Source: Sphingomonas paucimobilis | GTDB lineage: Bacteria; Pseudomonadota; Alphaproteobacteria; Sphingomonadales; Sphingomonadaceae | Direction of reading: 5' to 3' | DNA length: 39,072 nucleotides | NCBI GenBank assembly: GCA_945860425.1 | Contig: CAMAQU010000001.1 | Location: 1 to 39,072, forward strand | Shown here: piece after piece, positions 32,302 through 39,072 of the stretch | How the letters are laid out: each line of letters starts with the position of its first letter | How positions within the stretch are numbered: the first letter of the stretch is position 1 | The notes under the pieces: model-generated | Database searches by the model: none | Told to the model about the DNA's origin: nothing | What the model saw: the letters and a program-made list of their open reading frames with translations, nothing else | Made by a program: the position numbers and the translations under genes

Positions 32302-32303
32302 CC

Positions 32304-32681
32304 ATGCCCATTGATGCGCTTGCCCCTTATGATGATCAGAATATCTTTGCGAAAATCCTGCGGGGGGAAATTCCCAACCGCACGGTCTATGAAGATGATT
32401 GGGCACTCGCCTTTCACGACATTAATCCGCAGGCGCCCGTCCATGTGCTCGTCATTCCCAAGGGCGCTTATGTGAGCTGGGATGATTTTTCGGCCAAGGC
32501 AAGCGAGGCCGAAATTGCGGGCTTCATCCGCGCGGTCGGCCATGTATCACGCGAATTGGGTCTTCCTGCCCCCGGATATCGGCTGCTCGCCAATATTGGC
32601 GGCCATGGCCATCAGGAGGTTCCCCACCTCCACATCCATATTTTCGGGGGAAAACAGATGGGTGCAATGCTGCCGCGCTGA
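32304..32681 (+). CDS. HIT family nucleotide-binding protein (HinT-like)
   Basis: A 125-residue histidine triad protein of the HinT branch. The triad HxHxHxx is H108, H110 and H112 in PHLHIHIFGG, with FHDINPQAPVHVLVIPK (about 38-54) as the purine-nucleotide pocket. HinT enzymes hydrolyse adenosine phosphoramidates. GGAG lies 5 bases before ATG 32304; GTG 32298 would overlap the hisE stop and is less likely. Location directly after hisE is common in alphaproteobacteria in my recollection but has no explained role. No terminator is visible in the 69 bases before the permease gene. Confidence 0.93.
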   Translation: MPIDALAPYDDQNIFAKILRGEIPNRTVYEDDWALAFHDINPQAPVHVLVIPKGAYVSWDDFSAKASEAEIAGFIRAVGHVSRELGLPAPGYRLLANIGGHGHQEVPHLHIHIFGGKQMGAMLPR

Positions 32682-32750
32682 TATTTTGTTGCGTGATCTG
32701 CATTAACGCTTAGGTTGCCGACCCAAAGCAGATATCTTTGGGAGAAGTTC

Positions 32751-34232
32751 ATGTTGTTTGGACGCGTGAAACCGCTTGATGCGATTTTGGCGACGGCGGA
32801 GAAAAAATCGCTGACGCGAACGCTGGGCGCGTTGCAGCTCACCATGCTGGGGATTGGCGCCATTATTGGCACCGGCATCTTCGTTCTGACAGCGGCGGCG
32901 GCAGATAAAGCTGGCCCTGCGATGATGATCTCCTTCATTATCGCCGCTATTGTCTGCGGCTTGGCCGCGCTTTGCTATTCTGAACTGGCCGCCATGGTCC
33001 CCGTATCTGGGTCGGCCTATACCTATAGCTACGCGACTTTTGGGGAAATCGTCGCTTGGATCGTGGGTTGGGCGCTGGTGCTGGAATATGCCATTGCCGC
33101 GTCTGCCGTGTCGGTTGGCTGGTCTGGCTATATGGTCAGTCTGGTTGAGGAAGTCTTCAAAACAGACATCCCCAACACCTTTGTGAAGGGGCCGTTTGAT
33201 CCCGTCGGCGTGGGTGAAACCGCGGGGCTGATCAATGTGCCCGCCATGTTGATCGGCCTTGTCTGTATGGCGCTGCTGATCGTCGGGACGAAGGAAAGCG
33301 CGCGCTTCAACGCGGTTCTGGTTGCGATTAAAGTATCCGCACTAGCGCTGTTTCTGGTGCTCGCACTGCCGGCTGTGACCAGCGACAATTTTGCGCCCTT
33401 CATGCCCAATGGCTTTTTTGCCAATGAAGTCCTTGATCCAATCACCAACAACATGGTGACGGTGGGTGTGTCGGCGGCCGCTGCCTCCATTTTCTTTGCC
33501 TATGTTGGCTTTGATGCGGTCTCAACCGCGGCGGAAGAAACAATCAACCCGCAGCGCAATATTCCAATCGGCCTCATCGGCAGCTTGGGCATCTGCACCG
33601 TCATCTATTTGCTGGTCGCGGCAGGCGCAATTGGCACCATCGGTGCGCAGCCGGGCGGGGCCCTGGCGCAATCGGATGATGCTTTGGCCTTTGTCTTGCG
33701 TGAAATCGGCCATGGCTGGGCGGGCGATCTGGTCGCTGTGGCCGCTGGATTGGCTCTGCCGTCCGTCATTTTGATGATGATGTTCGGGCAAACCCGCATC
33801 TTCTTCGTCATGGCGCGTGACGGGCTTTTGCCGGATGTGTTTTCGCGCCTCCACCCCCGCTATGGCACGCCGCATATCGTCACAATGTGCACGGGCGTTT
33901 TTGTGGCGATCTTCGCGGCCTTGTTTCCCGTGGGTAAGCTGGCGGATATTTCCAACTCAGGCACGCTGTTTGCATTTTTCACAGTGGCGCTTGGTGTCAT
34001 GATCTTGCGTCGGACGGATCCCTCGCGGCATCGCCCGTTCCGCACGCCCTTTGTTTGGCTTTTGTGTCCGTTGGCGGCGGCGGGATGCGTGTTCCTGTTC
34101 TTCCAGCTGTCGGGCTATACGGAACTCATGTTCCTTGGCTGGGCGCTGATCGGGCTGGTGGTGTATTTCCTCTATAGCCGCTCGCGCAGCCATGTTGGCC
34201 GCGGCCTGAATGAGGCGCACAAAGCCGACTAA
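32751..34232 (+). CDS. APC-family amino acid permease (CAT/YfnA type)
   Basis: A 493-residue integral membrane transporter with about 12 helices. The N-terminal unwound-helix motif MLGIGAIIGTGIFVLTAAAA (about 36-55), the PVSGSAYTYSYATFGE segment and the FFAYVGFDAVSTAAEET region (about 248-264) are typical of the cationic amino acid transporter-like group of the APC superfamily. It should carry amino acids by proton symport or exchange; the substrate is not predictable. GGGAGAA precedes ATG 32751; the frame to 32715 is not conserved. It ends in a strong terminator. Confidence 0.92.
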   Translation: MLFGRVKPLDAILATAEKKSLTRTLGALQLTMLGIGAIIGTGIFVLTAAAADKAGPAMMISFIIAAIVCGLAALCYSELAAMVPVSGSAYTYSYATFGEIVAWIVGWALVLEYAIAASAVSVGWSGYMVSLVEEVFKTDIPNTFVKGPFDPVGVGETAGLINVPAMLIGLVCMALLIVGTKESARFNAVLVAIKVSALALFLVLALPAVTSDNFAPFMPNGFFANEVLDPITNNMVTVGVSAAAASIFFAYVGFDAVSTAAEETINPQRNIPIGLIGSLGICTVIYLLVAAGAIGTIGAQPGGALAQSDDALAFVLREIGHGWAGDLVAVAAGLALPSVILMMMFGQTRIFFVMARDGLLPDVFSRLHPRYGTPHIVTMCTGVFVAIFAALFPVGKLADISNSGTLFAFFTVALGVMILRRTDPSRHRPFRTPFVWLLCPLAAAGCVFLFFQLSGYTELMFLGWALIGLVVYFLYSRSRSHVGRGLNEAHKAD

Positions 34233-34253
34233 GGATGTGCCGCACACGACATG

Positions 34254-34284
34254 AAAAGGGGAGGCAAAAGCCTCCCCTTTTTTT
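34254..34284. terminator. Strong bidirectional Rho-independent terminator
   Basis: AAAAGGGGAGGC, an AAAA loop and GCCTCCCCTTTTTTT form a 12-bp perfect stem with a seven-T tract after it and four As before it. It lies between the convergent permease and PfkB kinase genes and can serve both, more strongly on the plus strand. Confidence 0.95.
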
Positions 34285-34305
34285 ATCCTACCAAAGAGAT
34301 TGATG

Positions 34306-35301
34306 TTAGCCGAGGCGCGCGGCAACAAGCGCCCGCAAATCCGCCTCTGGCCGGGGGCCGTAATGCGAAATAATCTCCGCTGCACAAATGGCGCCCATGG
34401 TGAGGCAGTCTGCAAGCGAACGCCCTTCGGCCCGACCCGTTAAAAAGCCTGCGGCAAAGAGATCGCCCGCCCCGGTGGTATCGACCACCTTGTCCACGGG
34501 TTCGGCAGGCACATCGGCCCGCTCACCGCCGGATATGGCAAGTGCGCCCTCTTCACTGCGGGTGACGACCAGCGTTTCCACGAGAGGCGCGGCAGCGGCC
34601 ACGGCTGCTTCCAAATCATCATTGCCCATCAGCGTGCGGATTTCCCCATCATTGGCAAAGAGAATATCGATCTTCCCTTCGGCCAGAAGCGCGCGGAAAT
34701 CATCGCCATGCCGATCAATCACGAAATTGTCAGACAAGGTGAAGGCGACCTTGCGGCCCGCGCCACGCGCTATGGCAATGGCTTCCCGCATGGCGGCGCG
34801 CGGCTCTTCAGGATCCCACAAATAGCCTTCAAGATAGAGAATGCTGGCTTGCTCGATCATGCTGCGATCCAGCGCTTGGGCAGGCAGATATTGGGATGCG
34901 CCCAAAAAAGTGTTCATCGTACGCTGCCCATCGGGCGTGACGAAGATGAGGCATTGGGCCGTGGGCGGCTCTTCGCCCCGCATCGGTGTTGAAAAGGCTA
35001 CACCCAGCGCGCGAATATCATGCGAAAAGACTTTGCCGAACTGATCATCGGCGACTTGCCCGATAAAGCCACATCTGCGGCCAAGGGCGGCCATGCCGGC
35101 AATGGTGTTTGCCGCAGACCCGCCGCTGACTTCATGAGCGGAGCCCATTTTCGCGTAGAGGGCGTCTGCGCGCGGGGCATCGACCAATTGCATTCCGCCT
35201 TTGGTCAGGCCTTCGGCGACGATTAGATCGTCTTTGGCGGCGGCGATGATATCAACAATGGCATTGCCGACGGCAACAACATCCAGCTGGGCATTGGTCA
35301 C
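34306..35301 (-). CDS. PfkB family kinase, probable adenosine kinase
   Basis: A 331-residue ribokinase-fold sugar/nucleoside kinase. The N-terminal signature VVAVGNAIVDIIA, the substrate loop GGSAANTIAGMAALG (60-74) and the catalytic anion-hole motif DTTGAGDLFAAGFL with base D280 are present. The alphaproteobacterial subgroup with this layout is annotated as adenosine kinase (adenosine to AMP); fructokinase or ribokinase remains possible. The GTG at 35301 is chosen because GGGGGA lies six bases upstream and homology begins there; the frame to 35361 is not conserved. Confidence 0.9.
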   Translation of the reverse strand: MTNAQLDVVAVGNAIVDIIAAAKDDLIVAEGLTKGGMQLVDAPRADALYAKMGSAHEVSGGSAANTIAGMAALGRRCGFIGQVADDQFGKVFSHDIRALGVAFSTPMRGEEPPTAQCLIFVTPDGQRTMNTFLGASQYLPAQALDRSMIEQASILYLEGYLWDPEEPRAAMREAIAIARGAGRKVAFTLSDNFVIDRHGDDFRALLAEGKIDILFANDGEIRTLMGNDDLEAAVAAAAPLVETLVVTRSEEGALAISGGERADVPAEPVDKVVDTTGAGDLFAAGFLTGRAEGRSLADCLTMGAICAAEIISHYGPRPEADLRALVAARLG

Positions 35302-35420
35302 AGAAAATCCCCCGATGACAAGAATGAGCCGCGCGCTATCGGCTCTGCGCTTCGCTTGCAACCTCTATGTAGACGAACAAAGGGCTATCCTCAGTGGGAG
35401 AGCGAGACTAACGAACGGGC

Positions 35421-35747
35421 ATGAGCATGGAGCGACAAGGCCTGATAGCAGTGATTTTTGCTGCACAACGCACAAGCGAAGATGAGGCAGGATACCAAAA
35501 GGCCGCCGCCGACATGGTGGCATTGGCCGAGCGTCAGCCCGGCTTTCAGGGGCTTCGCTCTACCCGGGGGGCAGATGGCTTTGGTATCACGGTCAGCTAT
35601 TGGGCTGATGAAGCGGCGGCCAAGGCTTGGCGCGACCACCCCGATCATGCCGCCATTCGCGATCTTGGCCGTGCCCGCTGGTATCGACACTATAGTCTCG
35701 ATATTGCGACACTAGACCGCAGCTATGATTGGACGCGCAATGGTTGA
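35421..35747 (+). CDS. Antibiotic biosynthesis monooxygenase (ABM) domain protein
   Basis: A 108-residue ferredoxin-like fold protein of the ABM superfamily. The core is LIAVIFAAQRTSED, MVALAERQPGFQGLRSTRG (about 32-50) and ITVSYWADEAAAKAWRDHPDH (about 56-76), ending with RWYRHYSLDIATLDRSYDW. Such small dimers act as cofactor-free monooxygenases or heme-degrading enzymes, but most are uncharacterised. No Shine-Dalgarno is seen; ACTAACGA places a predicted transcription start on the A of ATG 35421. ATG 35427 is an alternative. It overlaps the MFS transporter gene by eight bases and is likely coexpressed with it. Confidence 0.85.
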   Translation: MSMERQGLIAVIFAAQRTSEDEAGYQKAAADMVALAERQPGFQGLRSTRGADGFGITVSYWADEAAAKAWRDHPDHAAIRDLGRARWYRHYSLDIATLDRSYDWTRNG

Positions 35748-37032
35748 TCTGAAGGCCAATAAGCGAGATTTTACGCTGCTGTTTCTGGTCATGTTGATCA
35801 CGGGGGCCGGCAATACAGCTCTGCAATCGGTTCTGCCGACCTTGGGGCGGACAATTGGGGTTGCGGATAGTGTGATCGCGGCTGCCTTTTCCGTGTCGGC
35901 CGCGATTTGGGTGTTCACGGCACCCCGCTGGGCCCGTCGATCCGATAAGGATGGGCGGCGCGAAATGGTCATGCTCGGCCTTGTGGGCTTTATCTCGTCG
36001 GTTGGGCTGTGCGGCCTTGTCTTGTCGCTCGGTCTGCACGGGGTTTTGGGGCCATTGGTGACGATGCTTGCCTTTATTGCTGCGCGCATGCTCTATGGCT
36101 TTTTCGGCGCGGCAGCTCCACCTGCAGCACAGGCCATGGTCGCGCTCAGAACATCGCGCAAGGAACGGACAAAGGCCTTGACCATGCTGGGCTCTGCCTT
36201 TGGCCTGGGCACAATTTTGGGCCCGGCAGCGGCTCCTTGGCTGGTTGGCCTTCCCGTTGTTGGATTGGCTGGGCCCGCCTTTATCTTTGCAGCTTTTGGC
36301 AGCGTCGTTCTGTTTTTCGTCTGGCGCTATTTGCGCGATGACACCCCGTCTGATGCGGGGCGCGGGGCGGCTGTCAGCTACCCCTCCATCGGCGGCGCGC
36401 CAACGGGGGGTAGTGTTACGGTCGCCACCTCCCCCCAATCCAAGCCCTTGGCACTGAGAGACCCGCGAATCTGGCCTTGGATGCTGTTGGGCCTGATCAT
36501 GGGCCATGCGCAGGCGATGACGGGACAGGCCGTTGGCTTTTTGGTGATTGATCGGCTGCATCTTCCGCTGGCCGATTCTCAAGAAGCCATCGGCATTGTT
36601 TTGATGATCGGGGCGGCGGCGGCCTTGCTGGTGCAATGGGGCCTGATTCCGCTGTTCAATCTTGAGCCGCGGGTGATGATGGTGATTGGGCTTGTCATTT
36701 CCGCGATTGGGTGCGCCACAACCGGTGTCGCGGATAGTCTTTACGGCATTTCGACGGCCTATGCGCTGGCCTGCATTGGGTTCGGCTTTTCAAGGCCCGC
36801 TTTTACAGCCGGGGCCTCCTTGTCCGTTGACCGAAAACTGCAAGGCTCGGTCGCCGGACGGGTGACTTCAGTCAATGGCGCTGCTTTTGTGCTCGGTCCT
36901 TCTATTGGAGTTGGCCTGTATGAGCTCTGGGGCCCGCTGCCCTATTTCCTGTCGGCCGCGATACTTGCCCTGCTCATTCCCTATGTCCTTGTCCGAATAA
37001 AGCCGGTCGCCGCCGCCTCTTCGGAGCAGTAA
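35740..37032 (+). CDS. MFS transporter
   Basis: A 430-residue, 12-helix major facilitator protein. The motif A-like loop between helices 2 and 3 is APRWARRSDKDGRREMVM (about 64-81), and the central cytoplasmic loop (about 200-245) is hydrophilic and glycine-rich. Drug or metabolite efflux is a reasonable guess from its resemblance to DHA1-type exporters; the substrate is unknown. ATG 35740 overlaps the ABM gene by eight bases; ATG 35725 is five codons upstream and lacks a ribosome site. Overlap with a possible monooxygenase suggests joint modification and export, which is inference. Confidence 0.9.
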   Translation: MVDLKANKRDFTLLFLVMLITGAGNTALQSVLPTLGRTIGVADSVIAAAFSVSAAIWVFTAPRWARRSDKDGRREMVMLGLVGFISSVGLCGLVLSLGLHGVLGPLVTMLAFIAARMLYGFFGAAAPPAAQAMVALRTSRKERTKALTMLGSAFGLGTILGPAAAPWLVGLPVVGLAGPAFIFAAFGSVVLFFVWRYLRDDTPSDAGRGAAVSYPSIGGAPTGGSVTVATSPQSKPLALRDPRIWPWMLLGLIMGHAQAMTGQAVGFLVIDRLHLPLADSQEAIGIVLMIGAAAALLVQWGLIPLFNLEPRVMMVIGLVISAIGCATTGVADSLYGISTAYALACIGFGFSRPAFTAGASLSVDRKLQGSVAGRVTSVNGAAFVLGPSIGVGLYELWGPLPYFLSAAILALLIPYVLVRIKPVAAASSEQ

Positions 37033-37103
37033 AGCCGGATTTATGCTGCAGGCGCGAAGTGGACTTGGTGCGCTGTCAATGCTGCGCACGTCTGCGGCAA
37101 ACG

Positions 37104-37133
37104 AAAAAAAGGCCAGCCCCGAGGGACTGGCCT
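37104..37133 (-). terminator. Minus-strand intrinsic terminator between the MFS and LysR genes
   Basis: On the minus strand AGGCCAG (from 37133), a 10-base loop and CTGGCCT (to 37110) are followed by TTTTTT (37109-37104). It points left, yet the flanking genes both run right, so the transcript it would stop is not an annotated gene. It might act weakly as a plus-strand hairpin for the MFS gene. Confidence 0.75.
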
Positions 37134-37245
37134 ATGAAAGTTTGTATAGGAGAGGATGCCTGAAAGGCAGGATCTGAATGCACCGCAGCAAGTTTTTGTG
37201 CAAGTGCGAAATGAAAAATCGTGATTGCAATTTTTGCAATCGTAT
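37134..37245 (-). ncRNA. Possible small RNA on the minus strand (speculative)
   Basis: The minus-strand terminator at 37104-37133 implies a leftward transcript starting in this 227-base gap. The interval contains a second small hairpin (GCCT-TTC-AGGC near 37160-37174) and a pyrimidine-rich stretch, TCCTCTCCT, of the anti-Shine-Dalgarno type seen in alphaproteobacterial trans-acting sRNAs. No ORF of note is present. I see no convincing promoter, and the 5' end is a guess. Confidence 0.3.
37223..37241. promoter_or_regulatory. LysR-type operator and promoter of the regulator gene
   Basis: GATTGCAA-TTT-TTGCAATC is a perfect 8-bp inverted repeat containing a T-N11-A core, the classical LysR-type binding site. 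It lies 19-37 bases before the LysR gene. TTGCAAT (37225-37231) and CCTAATCT (37246-37253) are spaced by 14 bases and form a plausible promoter, so the palindrome would cover its -35 region and allow autorepression. Confidence 0.6.
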
Positions 37246-37259
37246 CCTAATCTTCTTGC

Positions 37260-38147
37260 ATGCGCCGCCTTCCCTCCCTTGCTGCCATTGAGGCCTTTGT
37301 TCAGGTGGCCCGTCTTGGATCGATCAAGGCGGCAGCTGAAGAACTGTCCCTCTCCTCTCCCGCGCTCAGTCGGCGAATCCAGACATTGGAGGCCTTTGTT
37401 GGCCGCCCGCTGTTTGATCGGGGGCACCAATCCATCCGCCTCAATGAAAGTGGGGAGGAATTGATGGAGCTGGTCGTGGACCCGATTGGCGCGCTGGGCG
37501 ATGCGATTGAGACGATGACGTCACGCGATCATGTGATGCGCTTGCGCCTCGGCGTGCCGACCTTGTTCGCCTCTCAACGGCTGATCCCGCATATCCCTGA
37601 GCTGCGCAAAGCCCACCCGACACTGCATATTGATCTGGATACGGCGGCCCATTCTCTCACGCGTCTGGGCGATGGGCTGGATTGCGCCATTGCGCTCGCT
37701 GAGTCGCTTGACCCTGCGCTTTATGGCGTGCGCATTTATCGGGACAATATCTACACCGTTGGCGCACGGCGGCTGGTGCAAGGCCCGCATGCCATCACCC
37801 GGCCAGAACAGGTAGGCGAAATGACGGTGATGATCCACCGGGAGCTTGGCGATACGTTCAGCGCTTGGCGCGACGCGGTTGGGCTCCCCAATTTAGAACC
37901 AGCGGCGATTGATTATTATGATTCGGGCCAGCTGATGCTGGAGGCGGCAGCTCAAGGCCTCGGCATCGCCTTTCTGCACCAAAATCTTTTGTCCGATTAT
38001 GGGGATGAGCGGCTGGTGCGCATGTTTGCGGATGTCGAGGTGCGCAGCCCCTATAGCTATTGGTTCGCCTGTCGGCCGCGCGCTTTGGATCTCCAGCCAG
38101 TGCGGTTGTTCCGCGACTGGCTGGTGACCCTCTATCAATCAGATTGA
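37260..38147 (+). CDS. LysR family transcriptional regulator (GcvA-like)
   Basis: A 295-residue LTTR. The winged helix-turn-helix at 1-62 contains GSIKAAAEELSLSSPALSRRIQTLE; the effector-binding domain spans about 90-292. The starting sequence RRLPSLAAIEAFVQVAR resembles the GcvA/AmpR branch. The effector and targets are unknown; there is no divergent gene, so the likely targets are itself and possibly the upstream MFS/ABM pair or the downstream region. No Shine-Dalgarno is present, and TAATCT at 37248-37253 predicts transcription starting on the A of the ATG. Confidence 0.92.
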   Translation: MRRLPSLAAIEAFVQVARLGSIKAAAEELSLSSPALSRRIQTLEAFVGRPLFDRGHQSIRLNESGEELMELVVDPIGALGDAIETMTSRDHVMRLRLGVPTLFASQRLIPHIPELRKAHPTLHIDLDTAAHSLTRLGDGLDCAIALAESLDPALYGVRIYRDNIYTVGARRLVQGPHAITRPEQVGEMTVMIHRELGDTFSAWRDAVGLPNLEPAAIDYYDSGQLMLEAAAQGLGIAFLHQNLLSDYGDERLVRMFADVEVRSPYSYWFACRPRALDLQPVRLFRDWLVTLYQSD

Positions 38148-38162
38148 GGCCAAAGCCTCTTT
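38146..38162 (+). terminator. Short hairpin after the LysR gene
   Basis: GAGGC (38146-38150), a CAAA loop and GCCTC (38155-38159) followed by TTTCC make a small terminator-like structure overlapping the LysR stop codon. The stem is only five base pairs, so activity is doubtful. Confidence 0.35.
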
Positions 38163-38166
38163 CCTC

Positions 38167-38613
38167 TTAGGCGACGGTCGCCTTGATGATTTTGCCGGGC
38201 GTGGCGGGCGGCTCACCCTTGGGCAGGGCATCGACATGTTCCATGCCCGACGTCACCTGACCCCAAACCGTATATTGTCCATCCAGGAAGTTCGCGTCCT
38301 GAAAGCAGATGAAGAACTGGCTGTTGGCGCTGTTCGGGTTCATCGCCCGCGCCATAGAGCAGGTACCACGCACATGCGGCGCATCGTTGAATTCGGCCTT
38401 TAGATCCGGCTTTTCAGAGCCGCCCATGCCTGTGCCGGTCGGGTCGCCGCCTTGGGCCATGAAGCCGCTGATGACGCGGTGAAAGACCACGCCATCATAA
38501 AAGCCTTCTTGCGCCAATTCGGAAATGCGCGCGACATGGCCGGGCGCAAGATCAGGGCGGAGCTGAATGACAACATCCCCGGTTTCAAGCGTAAAGGTCA
38601 ACGTATCGGCCAT
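38167..38613 (-). CDS. Cyclophilin-type peptidylprolyl isomerase
   Basis: This 148-residue cytoplasmic cyclophilin catalyses cis-trans isomerisation of prolyl bonds. The active-site segments are FHRVISGFMAQGGDPTGTG (catalytic Arg in FHRV, about residue 41), the MARAMNPNSANSQFFICF segment (about 88-105), and LDGQYTVWGQV (about 109-119), where Trp is the cyclosporin-contacting residue. There is no signal peptide, unlike PpiA. AAGGAC lies upstream of the ATG. It follows the luciferase-like oxidoreductase gene by 37 bases on the same strand. Confidence 0.95.
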   Translation of the reverse strand: MADTLTFTLETGDVVIQLRPDLAPGHVARISELAQEGFYDGVVFHRVISGFMAQGGDPTGTGMGGSEKPDLKAEFNDAPHVRGTCSMARAMNPNSANSQFFICFQDANFLDGQYTVWGQVTSGMEHVDALPKGEPPATPGKIIKATVA

Positions 38614-38650
38614 GTTCTTAAGTCCTTCTTATCATCGTCAAAAAGGCCCC

Positions 38651-39072
38651 TTAAGCGGCTTGGGCGAGCGATGCCAGCCCATATTGCGCCGCTAAGAGCG
38701 CATAGCTGCGGCGGCGCGCCGCATGATTGGGCATGATGTTGACCAACATCATTTCATCCGCGCCATAATGGGCAGCGACTGCGTCAATTTCTGCCTGCAC
38801 CTCCTGCGGGTCGCCAATGATGGAGCGTCGATTGGGTTGCGGGGTGTCGTGATCCACGGCCCAGCGCGCAGCCTTTTCCACTGACGGAACGGGGATTAAT
38901 TCGCCTCGGATGAGATGATGAAACATCATGCGTGCGGGCATAGCGAGTCGTGTCGCTTCCTCGAGCGTTGGGGCCGCAATCGCCCAGTTGGCGACCATCA
39001 CATAGGGCTTGTCGAGCCAGCGCGAGGGCTGAAAATTGCGCCGATAGAGATCGGCCTGTGCTAGTCCTTGCG
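38651..39072 (-). CDS. LLM-class flavin-dependent oxidoreductase (C-terminal part)
   Basis: The frame is open through the right edge of the window, so only about the last 139 residues are present; the GTG at 39001 is not a real start. The segment ending LYRRNFQPSRWLDKPYVMV, followed by LIRGELIPVPSVEKA and a final IIGDPQEVQAEIDAVAAHYGADEMMLVN, matches the C-terminal third of luciferase-like monooxygenases (YhbW type). These use reduced FMN or F420; an FMN-dependent enzyme is expected in this group. It probably shares a transcript with the downstream cyclophilin gene. Confidence 0.88.
   Translation of the reverse strand, partial: QGLAQADLYRRNFQPSRWLDKPYVMVANWAIAAPTLEEATRLAMPARMMFHHLIRGELIPVPSVEKAARWAVDHDTPQPNRRSIIGDPQEVQAEIDAVAAHYGADEMMLVNIMPNHAARRRSYALLAAQYGLASLAQAA

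Noticed and set aside
35593..36636. A 347-codon minus-strand frame opposite the MFS transporter
   Set aside because: Composition is low-complexity (many Gln, Arg, Asn, His), there is no start signal, and the plus-strand transporter is unambiguous.

Overview
The window is a moderately GC-rich chromosomal segment of an alphaproteobacterium, most likely a member of the Sphingomonadales. This is inferred from gene content: the clade-typical small proteins DUF1491, MmcB, TrcR (DUF1013), the alpha-type ClpXP adaptor SspB and an ATP12-type chaperone, the PtsN/DUF1491/SleB neighbourhood, the gene order hisB-hisH-hisA-hisF-hisE, and promoter-like elements of the Caulobacter housekeeping type. Coding density is very high. 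No gene-free stretch exceeds about 230 bases, and I see no IS element, prophage, CRISPR array, tRNA or rRNA.

Layout. 1-2046 (+): end of ptsN, a DUF1491 protein, an exported SleB-type cell-wall hydrolase and mmcB. 2047-3796 (-): a metallo-beta-lactamase-fold hydrolase downstream of trcR. 3999-9458: a cytochrome P450, queF (-), an iron-sulfur bacterial cryptochrome/photolyase, 3-mercaptopyruvate sulfurtransferase and a cystathionine beta-lyase. 9532-12141 (+): a LemA lipoprotein, two TPM-domain proteins and a NUDIX hydrolase with overlapping or abutting reading frames. 12256-14182 (+): a glnK-amtB ammonium operon with a near-consensus sigma-54 promoter and a clear terminator.

14184-18948 (-): four same-strand genes for a parallel beta-helix protein, a di-heme cytochrome c, a GFA-family protein and a TonB-dependent receptor. 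The first two form a recurring gene pair of unknown function, and this is the least explained part of the window. 19012-21187: a DUF2147 protein, a 2-oxoglutarate/Fe(II) oxygenase, a bactofilin and a small membrane protein. 21287-26630 (+): a second P450, a PhzF-like isomerase, then crcB, a pseudouridine synthase, a HAD phosphatase, a small membrane protein and an ATP12-type chaperone. Four of the last five are joined by ATGA overlaps.

26627-29190 (-): sspB-fumC-gmk. 29270-32681 (+): hisB-H-A-F-E plus a HIT protein, almost all overlapping. 32751-39072: an APC-family permease with a strong bidirectional terminator, an adenosine-kinase-like PfkB kinase (-), an ABM-domain protein overlapping an MFS transporter, a LysR regulator, a cyclophilin (-) and the end of a luciferase-like monooxygenase (-).

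Two regulatory themes cut across these blocks. First, several genes without a Shine-Dalgarno sequence (metC, crcB, the LysR gene, the ABM gene, mmcB, the photolyase and hisB) have a TA-starting -10-like hexamer placed so that transcription would begin at, or 1-3 bases before, the start codon. This suggests leaderless mRNAs. Second, convergent genes are packed with essentially no gap, with stop codons interlocked in short palindromes (TTAA twice, TGATCA once). All calls come from reading the sequence and recalled family knowledge; no database search was run.
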